The notes: generated by a model from the sequence alone, not told the origin. Numbered from the stretch's first letter, positions 1 through 5,768 are shown. The stretch is 10,016 nt of DNA from Rhizobiales bacterium UBA697 (GCA_002298965.1 DBMN01000145.1:7616-17631), one strand, 5' to 3'. Program-made: numbers and translations.

Positions 1-52
1 CTTCCCTTCTCCCCTCGCGGGAGAAGGTGGCGCGGCAGCGCCGGATGAGGGG
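1..52 (+). repeat. RIME-like palindromic intergenic element, left copy
   Basis: The element holds two hairpins in a row. The first has a 9-bp stem, CCTTCTCCC at 5-13 with GGGAGAAGG at 19-27. The second has a 5-bp stem, GGCGC at 29-33 with GCGCC at 38-42. The conserved tail GATGAGGGG follows at 44-52. This layout is that of the short palindromic intergenic elements abundant in rhizobia (RIME class, recognised from memory). A near-identical copy lies inverted at 105-153. The element touches the window edge and may extend further left. Confidence 0.75.
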
Positions 53-104
53 GAGGAGCGGTGTCACGGATCTCCGAGAGGCTGTGCCCGCAGGAGCGCC
101 GTCA

Positions 105-153
105 CCCCTCATCCGCCCTTCGGGCACCTTCTCCCGCAAGGGGAGAAGGGAAG
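105..153 (-). repeat. RIME-like palindromic intergenic element, right inverted copy
   Basis: Read on the minus strand this matches the 1-52 element almost base for base in its outer parts: CTTCCCTTCTCCCC, GGGAGAAGGTG and GGATGAGGGG. The short inner hairpin differs, with GCCCGAAGGGC in place of GGCGCGGCAGCGCC; both can fold, so the change keeps pairing. The pair with its 52-bp spacer could fold into one large cruciform or a long RNA hairpin downstream of the minus-strand scaffold gene that ends at 223. It might act as a terminator or mRNA 3' stabiliser there (inference). I see no gene in 1-222. Confidence 0.75.
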
Positions 154-222
154 AGGTGCGCGTGGCGGTCTACGCGAAACACGGCCGGCGTTCTCTATGC
201 CGAACGCGAGAGTGCGCCTCTC

Positions 223-660
223 TCACGCCCCCCGCTCTGCCTCGATGCGCTCGATCGCCTCAACGGTCGCGTCGAAAGGAAGCAGGGTCGAGGTGTGGCG
301 GGCCTTGTAGTCGCGCACCGGCTCGAGCAGGGCGAGGTCGGCGAAGCGGCCGGTCGGGACGGGGCCGTTCTCCTTCAGCATCGCCGAGAGTGCGTCGCGG
401 GCTTCGCGGATCTCGGCCGTCGTCGCGCCGATGACGTGGCGGGCGAGGATCGAGGCGGAGGACTGGCCGAGCGCGCAGGCCTTGACCTCGTGGGCGTAGT
501 CGACGACCCGGTCGCCGTCGAGGACGAGATCGACGGTGATCTTCGAGCCGCACAGGCGCGAATGGCGCGAGGCGGTCGCCTGCGGGGCGGGAAGCCGCCC
601 GATGCGCGGAATGTCGAGGGCGAGGGCCAGGATCTGCTTGTTGTAGACGTCGTCGATCAT
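223..660 (-). CDS. NifU/IscU-like iron-sulfur cluster assembly scaffold protein
   Basis: The 145-residue protein has the IscU/SufU/NifU N-terminal fold signature. The opening MIDDVYNKQILALA is typical, followed by the first ligand region RLCGSK (Cys37) and the second, KACALGQSSAS (Cys62). Scaffolds of this family build a transient [2Fe-2S] or [4Fe-4S] cluster on three cysteines in the cytoplasm and hand it to apo-proteins. Here the expected third cysteine near residues 121-126 is replaced within RHTSTL, and the protein has only two cysteines in all. Cluster assembly may therefore use other ligands, or the protein may have another role. The start at 660 is supported by AGGG six bases upstream. 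It is divergent from folE, with a shared 263-bp intergenic region. Family is confident; activity as a classical scaffold is uncertain. Confidence 0.85.
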   Translation of the reverse strand: MIDDVYNKQILALALDIPRIGRLPAPQATASRHSRLCGSKITVDLVLDGDRVVDYAHEVKACALGQSSASILARHVIGATTAEIREARDALSAMLKENGPVPTGRFADLALLEPVRDYKARHTSTLLPFDATVEAIERIEAERGA

Positions 661-704
661 GAAAATCCCTGCCTCGTCGTCCGCCCCCGCACCGAGCGGG
701 TGGC

Positions 705-729
705 TGGTCCGCGTTCGTCGAACGGACCA
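705..729. other. Inverted repeat in the leader of the Fe-S scaffold gene
   Basis: TGGTCCG at 705-711 pairs perfectly with CGGACCA at 723-729 around an 11-base loop. The centre can pair alternatively as CGTTCG T CGAACG. It lies 45 bases upstream of the minus-strand start codon at 660. If the minus promoter is at 777-782 it would be inside the 5' leader of that mRNA. It could be an RNA hairpin or a protein site. No T-run follows on either strand, so a terminator is unlikely. Confidence 0.4.
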
Positions 730-771
730 TCGTGAAAAACCGTCGCAGCCCGCCCCTGTCGAAAGGCGGAA

Positions 772-793
772 GTTTCATTATATAGTCTGAAAC
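772..793. promoter_or_regulatory. Operator-like dyad with divergent -10 elements between scaffold gene and folE
   Basis: GTTTCA at 772-777 and TGAAAC at 788-793 form perfect 6-bp arms around an AT-rich 10-bp centre that also has a symmetric TATA. The centre contains a consensus TATAAT on the minus strand (777-782) and TATAGT on the plus strand (781-786). A protein bound here would cover the -10 elements of both divergent promoters. I see no convincing -35 at the right distance on either strand, which fits regulated promoters. The regulator is unknown; iron or Fe-S sensing would suit the scaffold gene but is a guess. Confidence 0.5.
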
Positions 794-923
794 GGTGGTC
801 GTGGCAGGATGTCCAATCGGGGCCTCTGCCACGCGTCGGAGAGAATCCCCAGATCCGGTGATCCGGACAGCGAGCGGAACCGTAGATTTGGGTGAAGTGG
901 TCCACCACAAGGAGATCGCATCC

Positions 924-1556
924 ATGGATGCCGTCGTCGACGCCCGCCGCGAGGCGGGCTCCGCGAAGTTCGCGCCGGTCGCAAGGCCCAGCCGCGAAGA
1001 CGCCGAAGCCGCCGTCAAGACCCTGCTCCTCTGGGCCGGAGACGATCCGACCCGCGAGGGCCTGGTCGACACGCCGAAACGGGTCGTGAAGGCCTTCGAG
1101 GAGCTCTACAAGGGCTACCGCGAAGATCCCGCCGACGTTCTCGACCGCGTGTTCGAGGAAGTCGAGGGCTACGGATCGATCGTGCTCGTGCGCGACATTC
1201 CGTTCTATTCCCACTGCGAGCACCACATGGTGCCCTTCGTCGGCAAGGCGCACATCGCCTATTACCCGAAGAACGGTGTCGTGGGGCTGTCGAAGCTCGC
1301 CCGTCTGGTCGACGTCTATGCCCGTCGCCTGCAGACGCAGGAGAGCCTGACGGCGCAGATCGTCACCGCGATCGAGGAGCACCTCGATCCGCGCGGCGTC
1401 GCCATCATGATCGAGGCCGAGCACATGTGCATGTCGATGCGCGGCGTGCAGAAGGCCGGCGTCTCGACGCTGACGACCGAGTTCACCGGCGTCTTCAAGG
1501 AAGACTCGGCCGAACAGGCGCGCTTCATGATGATGGTGCGCGGCTCCGGTCGCTGA
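924..1556 (+). CDS. folE: GTP cyclohydrolase I
   Basis: FolE converts GTP to 7,8-dihydroneopterin triphosphate and formate, the first step of folate (and other pterin) synthesis, as a cytoplasmic toroidal decamer. The 210-residue length is usual for the family. The zinc site is intact: HCEHH at 97-101 supplies Cys98 and His101, and HMCMSMRGV near 167-175 supplies Cys169. GLSKLAR (121-127) and QTQESLTAQI (137-146) are further family signatures. An in-frame ATG at 795 would add 43 residues with no family character. The start at 924 is preferred because GGAG at 911-914 lies nine bases upstream and the protein then has normal length. This is the zinc-dependent FolE1 type. It is divergent from the Fe-S scaffold gene and followed by a strong hairpin. 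Confidence 0.97.
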   Translation: MDAVVDARREAGSAKFAPVARPSREDAEAAVKTLLLWAGDDPTREGLVDTPKRVVKAFEELYKGYREDPADVLDRVFEEVEGYGSIVLVRDIPFYSHCEHHMVPFVGKAHIAYYPKNGVVGLSKLARLVDVYARRLQTQESLTAQIVTAIEEHLDPRGVAIMIEAEHMCMSMRGVQKAGVSTLTTEFTGVFKEDSAEQARFMMMVRGSGR

Positions 1557-1580
1557 CCGATCCGACGAACCCGAATTTCC

Positions 1581-1610
1581 CGAAGGCCGCGGAGCGATCC
1601 GCGGCCTTCG
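1581..1610. terminator. Hairpin terminator between folE and convergent crotonase gene
   Basis: A perfect 13-bp stem (arm CGAAGGCCGCGGA at 1581-1593, complement at 1598-1610) closes a GCGA tetraloop. It lies 24 bases after the folE stop and 26 bases before the end of the minus-strand gene. It can therefore serve both convergent transcripts. No long U-tract follows, so it may work with Rho or as an mRNA 3' end protector. Confidence 0.8.
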
Positions 1611-1636
1611 ACGTCTCAGGGTCTCCCGGTCGGGCC

Positions 1637-2434
1637 TCAGCGGCCTTCCCAGGTCGGATGGCGCTTCTCGACGAAAGCGGAGATGCCTTCCTCGGCGTCG
1701 CGGGCGAGGAGGTTCTCGACCATGACGCGGGCGGCGTGGTCGTAGGCGTCCGCCAGCCCCATCTCGATCTGGTCGTAGAAGGCCTCCTTGCCGATCTTCA
1801 GCGTCAGCGGCGACTTCGAGGCGATGACGCGGGCGAGCGCCTCGGTCTCCGCCGTCAGTGCCTCGGGGGCGACGACGCGGTTGACGAGGCCGATGCGGGC
1901 GGCCTCCTCGGCGCCGATCGCGGCGCCGGTCAAGAGCATCTCCATGGCGTTCTTGCGCGGCACGTTGCGCGACAGCGCCACCATCGGCGTCGAGCAGAAG
2001 AGGCCGATGTGGACGCCGGGCGTGGCGAACTTGGCGCCGGTCGCGGCGATTGCCAGATCGCAGGAGGCGACGAGCTGGCAGCCGGCGGCGGTGGCGACGC
2101 CCGCCACCTCGGCGATCACCGGCTTGGGGCAGCGGACGATCGCCTGCATCAGGCTCGCGCAGGTCTTCATCGTCTCCTCGAAGAAGGCGCGGCCGCGATC
2201 GGGGTTCGCCCGCGCCGCGGTGATCTCCTTCAGGTCGTGGCCGGCGGAGAAGGCCGGGCCCTCGGCCGCCAGAATCACCACGCGGACGCGTCCGTCGGCC
2301 CCGGCATCGGCGATCGCCGCGGCGAGCGCCGTCATCATCCGCATCGACAGCGCATTGCGGCGAGCGGCGTCGACGAGCGTGATCCGGCGCAGGCCGTCGG
2401 CGTCGGCGATGGTGATCAGGGCGGTGACGGACAT
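1637..2434 (-). CDS. Enoyl-CoA hydratase/isomerase family protein, ECHDC3-like
   Basis: This 265-residue crotonase-fold protein has the first oxyanion-hole segment SAGHDLKE (63-70) and the second, AGVATAAGCQLVASCDLAIA (111-130). The positions of the two catalytic glutamates of classical enoyl-CoA hydratase are Gln120 (in GCQL) and Gly140 (in ATPGV), so ordinary hydration of trans-2-enoyl-CoA is doubtful. The segments AAGCQLVASCD, FATPGV, GLFCSTP and the end EGISAFVEKRHPTW resemble, from memory, the mitochondrial protein ECHDC3, whose reaction is not settled. The start at 2434 is chosen over an in-frame ATG at 2473 because GAGGA sits seven bases upstream and the extra residues (MYEKKKPYTRGSP) look unlike the family. 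It is divergent from a thioesterase gene, suggesting acyl-CoA metabolism. Family certain, substrate unknown. Confidence 0.9.
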   Translation of the reverse strand: MSVTALITIADADGLRRITLVDAARRNALSMRMMTALAAAIADAGADGRVRVVILAAEGPAFSAGHDLKEITAARANPDRGRAFFEETMKTCASLMQAIVRCPKPVIAEVAGVATAAGCQLVASCDLAIAATGAKFATPGVHIGLFCSTPMVALSRNVPRKNAMEMLLTGAAIGAEEAARIGLVNRVVAPEALTAETEALARVIASKSPLTLKIGKEAFYDQIEMGLADAYDHAARVMVENLLARDAEEGISAFVEKRHPTWEGR

Positions 2435-2481
2435 GGGCGATCCTCTCGTATAGGGCTTCTTCTTTTCGTACACGTCGGTCT

Positions 2482-2509
2482 ATTCTAATCGATGAGACGA
2501 GCCGGTCGA
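2482..2509 (-). promoter_or_regulatory. Possible promoter for the ECHDC3-like gene
   Basis: On the minus strand TCGACC (2504-2509) and TAGAAT (2482-2487) are separated by 16 bases, about 50 bases upstream of the start at 2434. The -10 has a good match and the -35 a fair one. The 130-bp divergent region it sits in must also hold the promoter of the thioesterase gene. The same AT-rich spot reads TCTAAT on the plus strand, but I see no good plus-strand -35. Confidence 0.35.
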
Positions 2510-2563
2510 CCCGGACGGAGGTCGAGCCTCGAACAATCGAGCACCGAACAGGGGGAGGGGGGA

Positions 2564-3031
2564 ATGACGACAGCCGCGACGCGGGCCGGGCGGCCGAAGG
2601 GCGTGATGAGCGCGACCGAGGTCGCCGCCTTCATCGCGCGCGAGTTCCCGCAGGTGGCCGACGGTGTCGGCAAGCTGACGATCGAGGAAGCCGACGGCGC
2701 CCACGCCCGCGTGCGGCTCGGCGTCGACGGGCGGCATCTGAGGCCCGGCGGCACGGTGTCGGGGCCGACGCAGTTCTATCTCGCCGACGTCGCCGCCTTC
2801 ATCGCCGTGCTGGTGGCGATCGGGCCGATCGGGCTCGCCGTCACCACCTCCGCCAACATCAACTTCCTGCGCAAGCCCACGCCCGCCGACCTCGTCGCCG
2901 AGACGAGGCTCCTCAAGCGCGGCAAGCGGCTGGTTGTGGTCGACTGCCTGATCTTCTCCGACGGCGAGGCCGAGCCGGTCGCCCATGCGGTGCTCACCTA
3001 CTCGATTCCGAAGAGCGACGATGCGGTATGA
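2564..3031 (+). CDS. PaaI-like hotdog-fold thioesterase
   Basis: The 155-residue protein fits the PaaI/acyl-CoA thioesterase hotdog family, which hydrolyses acyl-CoA thioesters in the cytoplasm as dimers or tetramers. The central hotdog helix is seen in RPGGTVSGPTQFYLADVAAF (60-79), with Asp75 in the usual catalytic or substrate-contact position. It is followed by the beta segments TTSANINFLRKP (94-105) and LVVVDCLIFS (123-132). The common HGG before the helix is SGP here, so the active-site loop differs from PaaI itself. The start at 2564 has a very strong purine-rich Shine-Dalgarno (GGAGG at 2554-2558). Alternatives are 2492 (arginine-rich leader, unlikely) and 2603. It is divergent from the ECHDC3-like gene; a joint role in acyl-CoA turnover is inferred. 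Its stop codon lies inside a 36-bp palindrome. Confidence 0.85.
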   Translation: MTTAATRAGRPKGVMSATEVAAFIAREFPQVADGVGKLTIEEADGAHARVRLGVDGRHLRPGGTVSGPTQFYLADVAAFIAVLVAIGPIGLAVTTSANINFLRKPTPADLVAETRLLKRGKRLVVVDCLIFSDGEAEPVAHAVLTYSIPKSDDAV

Positions 3032-3060
3032 TATTACCATGATATACGTAATATGATACC
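3025..3060. promoter_or_regulatory. AT-rich 36-bp imperfect palindrome overlapping thioesterase stop
   Basis: GGTATGATATTAC (3025-3037) and GTAATATGATACC (3048-3060) are inverted arms of 13 bp with one mismatch, around the 10-bp centre CATGATATAC. The composition is AT-rich in sharp contrast to the surrounding DNA. ATGATAT also recurs directly at 3028-3034 and 3039-3045. The left arm includes the TGA stop of the thioesterase gene (3029-3031). It could be an operator for a dimeric regulator (TetR or GntR type) acting on the rplM side, or the terminator hairpin of the thioesterase mRNA. No T-run follows, so I lean to a protein-binding site. Confidence 0.6.
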
Positions 3061-3129
3061 ACATAAGGCAAGTCATGGAATTCATTGTCGAATTTCTTCG
3101 CTCGCGATTTTCTTTTCGCAACAATCCGC

Positions 3130-3158
3130 TTGACCGGGCGCGTGGTCTCACTTATGAA
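3130..3158 (+). promoter_or_regulatory. Housekeeping-sigma promoter of rplM-rpsI
   Basis: TTGACC (3130-3135) and TATGAA (3153-3158) are separated by exactly 17 bases, the best sigma-70-type promoter in the window. CTTATGA at the -10 is a form often seen at strong alphaproteobacterial promoters. Transcription would begin near 3165, giving a leader of about 100 bases before the rplM start at 3265. Confidence 0.75.
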
Positions 3159-3170
3159 GCCACCCGAGAC

Positions 3171-3200
3171 GGCGGTCCGGAAGGGCCGCCCTCGTCTTTT
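3171..3200 (+). terminator. Terminator-like (attenuator?) hairpin at the 5' end of the rplM leader
   Basis: GGCGGTCC (3171-3178) pairs with GGGCCGCC (3183-3190), eight pairs with one G-U, closing a GGAA tetraloop. CTCGTCTTTT follows at 3191-3200. It starts only a few bases after the predicted transcription start, so it is not the end of an upstream gene unless that promoter call is wrong. It could attenuate the ribosomal protein operon, or be a stabilising 5' hairpin. Confidence 0.5.
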
Positions 3201-3230
3201 ACGGTTTCGGAGCGGGCGACTGGATCGCCG

Positions 3231-3253
3231 GTGCCGGGCCGATCGACCGGCAC
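3231..3253 (+). promoter_or_regulatory. Leader hairpin abutting the rplM ribosome binding site
   Basis: GTGCCGG (3231-3237) and CCGGCAC (3247-3253) form a perfect 7-bp stem with a 9-base loop. The rplM Shine-Dalgarno GAGG (3254-3257) begins directly after the stem. In E. coli L13 is known to repress translation of rplM-rpsI. A helix in this position is a natural place for such autoregulation here (inference). Confidence 0.5.
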
Positions 3254-3264
3254 GAGGTAAGACA

Positions 3265-3726
3265 ATGAAGACTTTCTCCGCCAAGCCGGCTGAGGTCGAA
3301 AAGAAGTGGGTGATCATCGACGCGAAGGGTCTCGTCGTCGGTCGCCTGGCTTCGCTGATCGCCATGCGTCTGCGTGGCAAGCATCTGCCGACCTACACGC
3401 CGCACGTCGATCTCGGTGACAACGTCATCGTGATCAACGCCGACAAGGTGGTTTTCACCGGCAACAAGTACGAAGACAAGGTCTACTACTGGCACACCGG
3501 TTATCCGGGCGGCATCAAGGAGCGCACCGCGCGCAAGATCCTCGAGGGCCGTTTCCCGGAGCGCGTGCTGGAGAAGGCCGTGCAGCGCATGCTGCCGCGC
3601 GGGCCGCTCGCCCGTAAGCAGATGACGCACCTCAAGATCTACGCTGGCGCCACGCATCCGCACGAGGCGCAGCAGCCGGCGGCGCTCGACGTCGCCGCTC
3701 TCAACCGCAAGAACGCGAGGGTCTGA
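3265..3726 (+). CDS. rplM: 50S ribosomal protein L13
   Basis: L13 is an early-assembly 23S rRNA-binding protein of the large ribosomal subunit. The 153-residue sequence shows the family blocks: KWVIIDAKGLVVGRLAS near 14-30, GDNVIVINADKVVFTGNK at 51-68, YYWHTGYPGGIK at 74-85 and the signature RMLPRGPLARKQM at 108-120. It ends with YAGATHPHEAQQP (126-138). Length is typical of alphaproteobacteria, about ten residues longer than in E. coli. The start at 3265 follows GAGG seven bases upstream; the open frame extends further upstream but only through the leader. It forms an operon with rpsI two bases downstream and is read from the promoter at 3130-3158. Confidence 0.98.
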   Translation: MKTFSAKPAEVEKKWVIIDAKGLVVGRLASLIAMRLRGKHLPTYTPHVDLGDNVIVINADKVVFTGNKYEDKVYYWHTGYPGGIKERTARKILEGRFPERVLEKAVQRMLPRGPLARKQMTHLKIYAGATHPHEAQQPAALDVAALNRKNARV

Positions 3727-3728
3727 CA

Positions 3729-4214
3729 ATGGCCGAGATTCAGTCCTTCGAGGAACTGGGCGCCGCCGTCGGTGCCGCCAAGGCCGAAGCCGTGGCCACT
3801 CCGGTCCACGAGCGCAAGGTCGATCAGTACGGCCGTGCCTATGCCACCGGCAAGCGCAAGGACGCGGTCGCCCGCGTCTGGCTGACCCGCGGCACCGGCA
3901 AGATCACCGTCGACGGCAAGGACTTCAGCGCCTACTTCGCGCGTCCGGTCCTCCAGATGCTGATCCTGCAGCCGATCCTCGCCGCCGATCGCGACGGCCA
4001 GTTCGACATCATCGCCACCTGCGAGGGCGGCGGTCTGTCGGGCCAGGCGGGCGCTCTGCGTCACGGCATCTCCAAGGCTCTGACCTATTTCGAGCCCGAG
4101 CTGCGCGCCGTCCTGAAGCCCTACGGCTTCCTCACCCGCGACAGCCGCGTGGTCGAGCGCAAGAAGTACGGCAAGCGCAAGGCTCGTCGTTCGTTCCAGT
4201 TCTCCAAGCGCTGA
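3729..4214 (+). CDS. rpsI: 30S ribosomal protein S9
   Basis: S9 belongs to the head of the small ribosomal subunit, and its basic C-terminal tail reaches the P-site tRNA. The 161-residue protein has an N-terminal extension of about 30 residues (acidic and alanine-rich) compared with E. coli, usual in alphaproteobacteria. The conserved body starts at YATGKRKDAVARVWL (38-52). The signature GGGLSGQAGALRHGISKAL spans 100-118. The tail KKYGKRKARRSFQFSKR ends in the invariant Ser-Lys-Arg. It begins two bases after the rplM stop, so the two are co-transcribed and probably translationally coupled. Confidence 0.98.
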   Translation: MAEIQSFEELGAAVGAAKAEAVATPVHERKVDQYGRAYATGKRKDAVARVWLTRGTGKITVDGKDFSAYFARPVLQMLILQPILAADRDGQFDIIATCEGGGLSGQAGALRHGISKALTYFEPELRAVLKPYGFLTRDSRVVERKKYGKRKARRSFQFSKR

Positions 4215-4238
4215 TCGCGCGGACGAGTTCCGGATTTC

Positions 4239-4266
4239 GAAAGGGCGGCCTCCGGGCCGCCCTTTC
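4239..4266. terminator. Terminator of rplM-rpsI, shared with the convergent SH3-like gene
   Basis: A perfect 12-bp stem (GAAAGGGCGGCC at 4239-4250, complement at 4255-4266) closes a TCCG loop of the stable UNCG type. It lies 24 bases after the rpsI stop. The A-rich and T-rich feet of the stem suit termination in both directions, and the minus-strand gene ends 34 bases away. Confidence 0.85.
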
Positions 4267-4299
4267 TGCGTTCGGGTCTCGGTTCTTCCGCCTTTGTCG

Positions 4300-4617
4300 T
4301 CACAGGCACTTCAGATAGGCGTCGAAGACCCAGCCGAGCGGCGGACCGAGGGTTCCGTGCATGTCGGAATCGTGGATGTAGGCCCAGCTCTTGCCGGCGA
4401 CCTTGGTGCGGGTGCGCACCGCCACCCAGACGCCGTTGGCGATGGTGCCGACGATTCTACCGTTCGGATCGGCGCGCACGTTGAGTTGGGTGCCGGTCGG
4501 GTCGGAGACGACGCAGGTGCGGTCGAGTTTCTGGGCGGCGACGGGCAGGGCGCCGGATGCCACGACGGCGAAGGCGGCGAGGGCGAGCGTCGCACGGGCG
4601 AGGGCAGGGATCGACAT
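4300..4617 (-). CDS. Small exported SH3-like domain protein
   Basis: The 105-residue product has a clear Sec signal peptide: MSIPALARATLALAAFAVVASGALPVAAQ, with likely cleavage after the Ala-Ala-Gln near 27-29. The mature part is one bacterial SH3-like domain: QLNVRADPNGRIVGTIANG (44-62), WVAVRTRT (64-71), WAYIHDS (78-84) and a closing GWVFDAYL (95-102). Such domains usually bind peptidoglycan or mediate protein contacts in the periplasm. Cys35 and Cys104 bracket the domain and could form a disulfide tying its ends together. AGGAGG nine bases upstream supports the start at 4617. It converges on rpsI and is divergent from the agmatinase gene, with no clear functional partner. Its specific role is unknown. 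Confidence 0.8.
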   Translation of the reverse strand: MSIPALARATLALAAFAVVASGALPVAAQKLDRTCVVSDPTGTQLNVRADPNGRIVGTIANGVWVAVRTRTKVAGKSWAYIHDSDMHGTLGPPLGWVFDAYLKCL

Positions 4618-4784
4618 GGGGCACGTCCTCCTGCGGTTCCGCGAGGTCGCGGAGCGAGCGCATGTCGGGGGCGCGCGAGAGGCGCGACCGACCGACGATC
4701 GAATGGTAGGGTGTGCGCCCCGCCGTCGTCCAGCCGGACGAGAGGCGGAGCGTAGGACGCGGTGGAGCGCGGAGAGACGAGACG

Positions 4785-5768
4785 ATGGCTACCGGAACCG
4801 GTGATCCCCTTCGGCCGCGGCCGACCGACAATGCCGTGTTCGGCCCGCTCTCCGGCGGGGCGGCGGAGCCGACCTATGGTGGCGTGCTCTCCTTCATGCG
4901 GCGGCGCTACTCGCGCGACCTCGAAGGCGTCGACGTCGCCATCCTCGGCATTCCCTTCGATGCCGCCGTCTCCAATCGGACGGGCTCGCGCTTCGGGCCG
5001 CAGGCGATCCGGCGGGCGTCCGCCATTCTCGACGGCGATCCGCAGTATCCGTTCCGGTTCGACCCGTTCGAGGTGTTGAACGTCGTCGATCGCGGCGACG
5101 TGTCGTGGGACTATGCCCGGCCGTGGGAGGCGCACGACTGCATCCATGCGCAGGCGGCCGAGGTGGTCGCCTCGGGCGCCAAGTTGTTCTCGCTCGGCGG
5201 CGATCATTCCGTCACCTATCCGCTCTTGGTGGCGCACGCCGAGAAGCACGGGCCGCTCGCCATCGTCCATTTCGACGCCCATCAGGACACCTGGGGCGAC
5301 GAGGGGCAGGCGGGGCCGGGCCACTGGACCGATCACGGCGCCTTCGTGCGGCGGGGCGTCGAGGCCGGGGTGATCGACGCGTCGCGCTCGATCCAGATCG
5401 GCATCCGCACGCATGCGCCGCGCGACTGCGGCGTCGAGATCGTCTGGGGCTACGAGCTCGAGACGCTGTCGATCGCCGACGTCGTCGCGCGGATCTACGC
5501 CCGCGTCGGCGACGCCAGGGCCTACATGACCTTCGACATCGACGCGCTCGACCCGGCCTTCGCGCCGGGGACGGGGACGCCGGTCGCCGGCGGGCTCACC
5601 TCGCGCGAGGCGCTGGCGATTCTGCGCGAGCTCGGCCGCATCGACTTCGTCGGCGGCGACGTCGTCGAGGTGGCGCCTCCCTACGACCACGCCGACCTCA
5701 CGGCGATCGCCGGCGCGGCGGTCGCCCAGACCTGGCTCGGGCTCGAGGCGGAGAAGCGACGACGCTGA
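4785..5768 (+). CDS. speB: Agmatinase (ureohydrolase/arginase family)
   Basis: The family uses two Mn ions to hydrolyse a guanidino group to urea; SpeB turns agmatine into putrescine in the cytoplasm. The 327-residue protein has all metal ligands. GGDH at 138-141 gives His141. HFDAHQDTW at 162-170 gives Asp164, His166 and Asp168. TFDIDALDPAFAPGTGTP at 249-266 gives Asp251 and Asp253. GGDVVEVAPPYD (290-301) carries the conserved Glu295. DAHQD in place of the more usual DAHTD, and the following loop GDEGQAGPGHW, may tune the substrate. Guanidinobutyrase or another ureohydrolase activity therefore cannot be excluded. The start at 4785 has GGAG ten bases upstream; the in-frame ATG at 4713 lacks family sequence. 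argC follows in the same direction, which fits arginine and polyamine metabolism. Confidence 0.88.
   Translation: MATGTGDPLRPRPTDNAVFGPLSGGAAEPTYGGVLSFMRRRYSRDLEGVDVAILGIPFDAAVSNRTGSRFGPQAIRRASAILDGDPQYPFRFDPFEVLNVVDRGDVSWDYARPWEAHDCIHAQAAEVVASGAKLFSLGGDHSVTYPLLVAHAEKHGPLAIVHFDAHQDTWGDEGQAGPGHWTDHGAFVRRGVEAGVIDASRSIQIGIRTHAPRDCGVEIVWGYELETLSIADVVARIYARVGDARAYMTFDIDALDPAFAPGTGTPVAGGLTSREALAILRELGRIDFVGGDVVEVAPPYDHADLTAIAGAAVAQTWLGLEAEKRRR

Noticed and set aside
854..867. Short hairpin TCCGG-TGAT-CCGGA in the folE leader
   Set aside because: A 5-bp GC-rich stem is expected by chance in DNA of this composition, and it is neither near the ribosome site nor followed by a T-run.
795..923. N-terminal extension of FolE from the ATG at 795
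   Set aside because: The 43 extra residues do not resemble FolE, and the ATG at 924 has GGAG nine bases upstream and gives a standard 210-residue protein.
1427..2488. Plus-strand open frame antisense to the ECHDC3-like gene
   Set aside because: Asp/Gly/Arg/His-rich shadow with no recognisable domain; the minus strand encodes a clear crotonase-fold protein.
4311..5690. 459-codon minus-strand frame opposite speB
   Set aside because: Composition-driven shadow; the plus strand has all agmatinase metal-binding motifs in frame.
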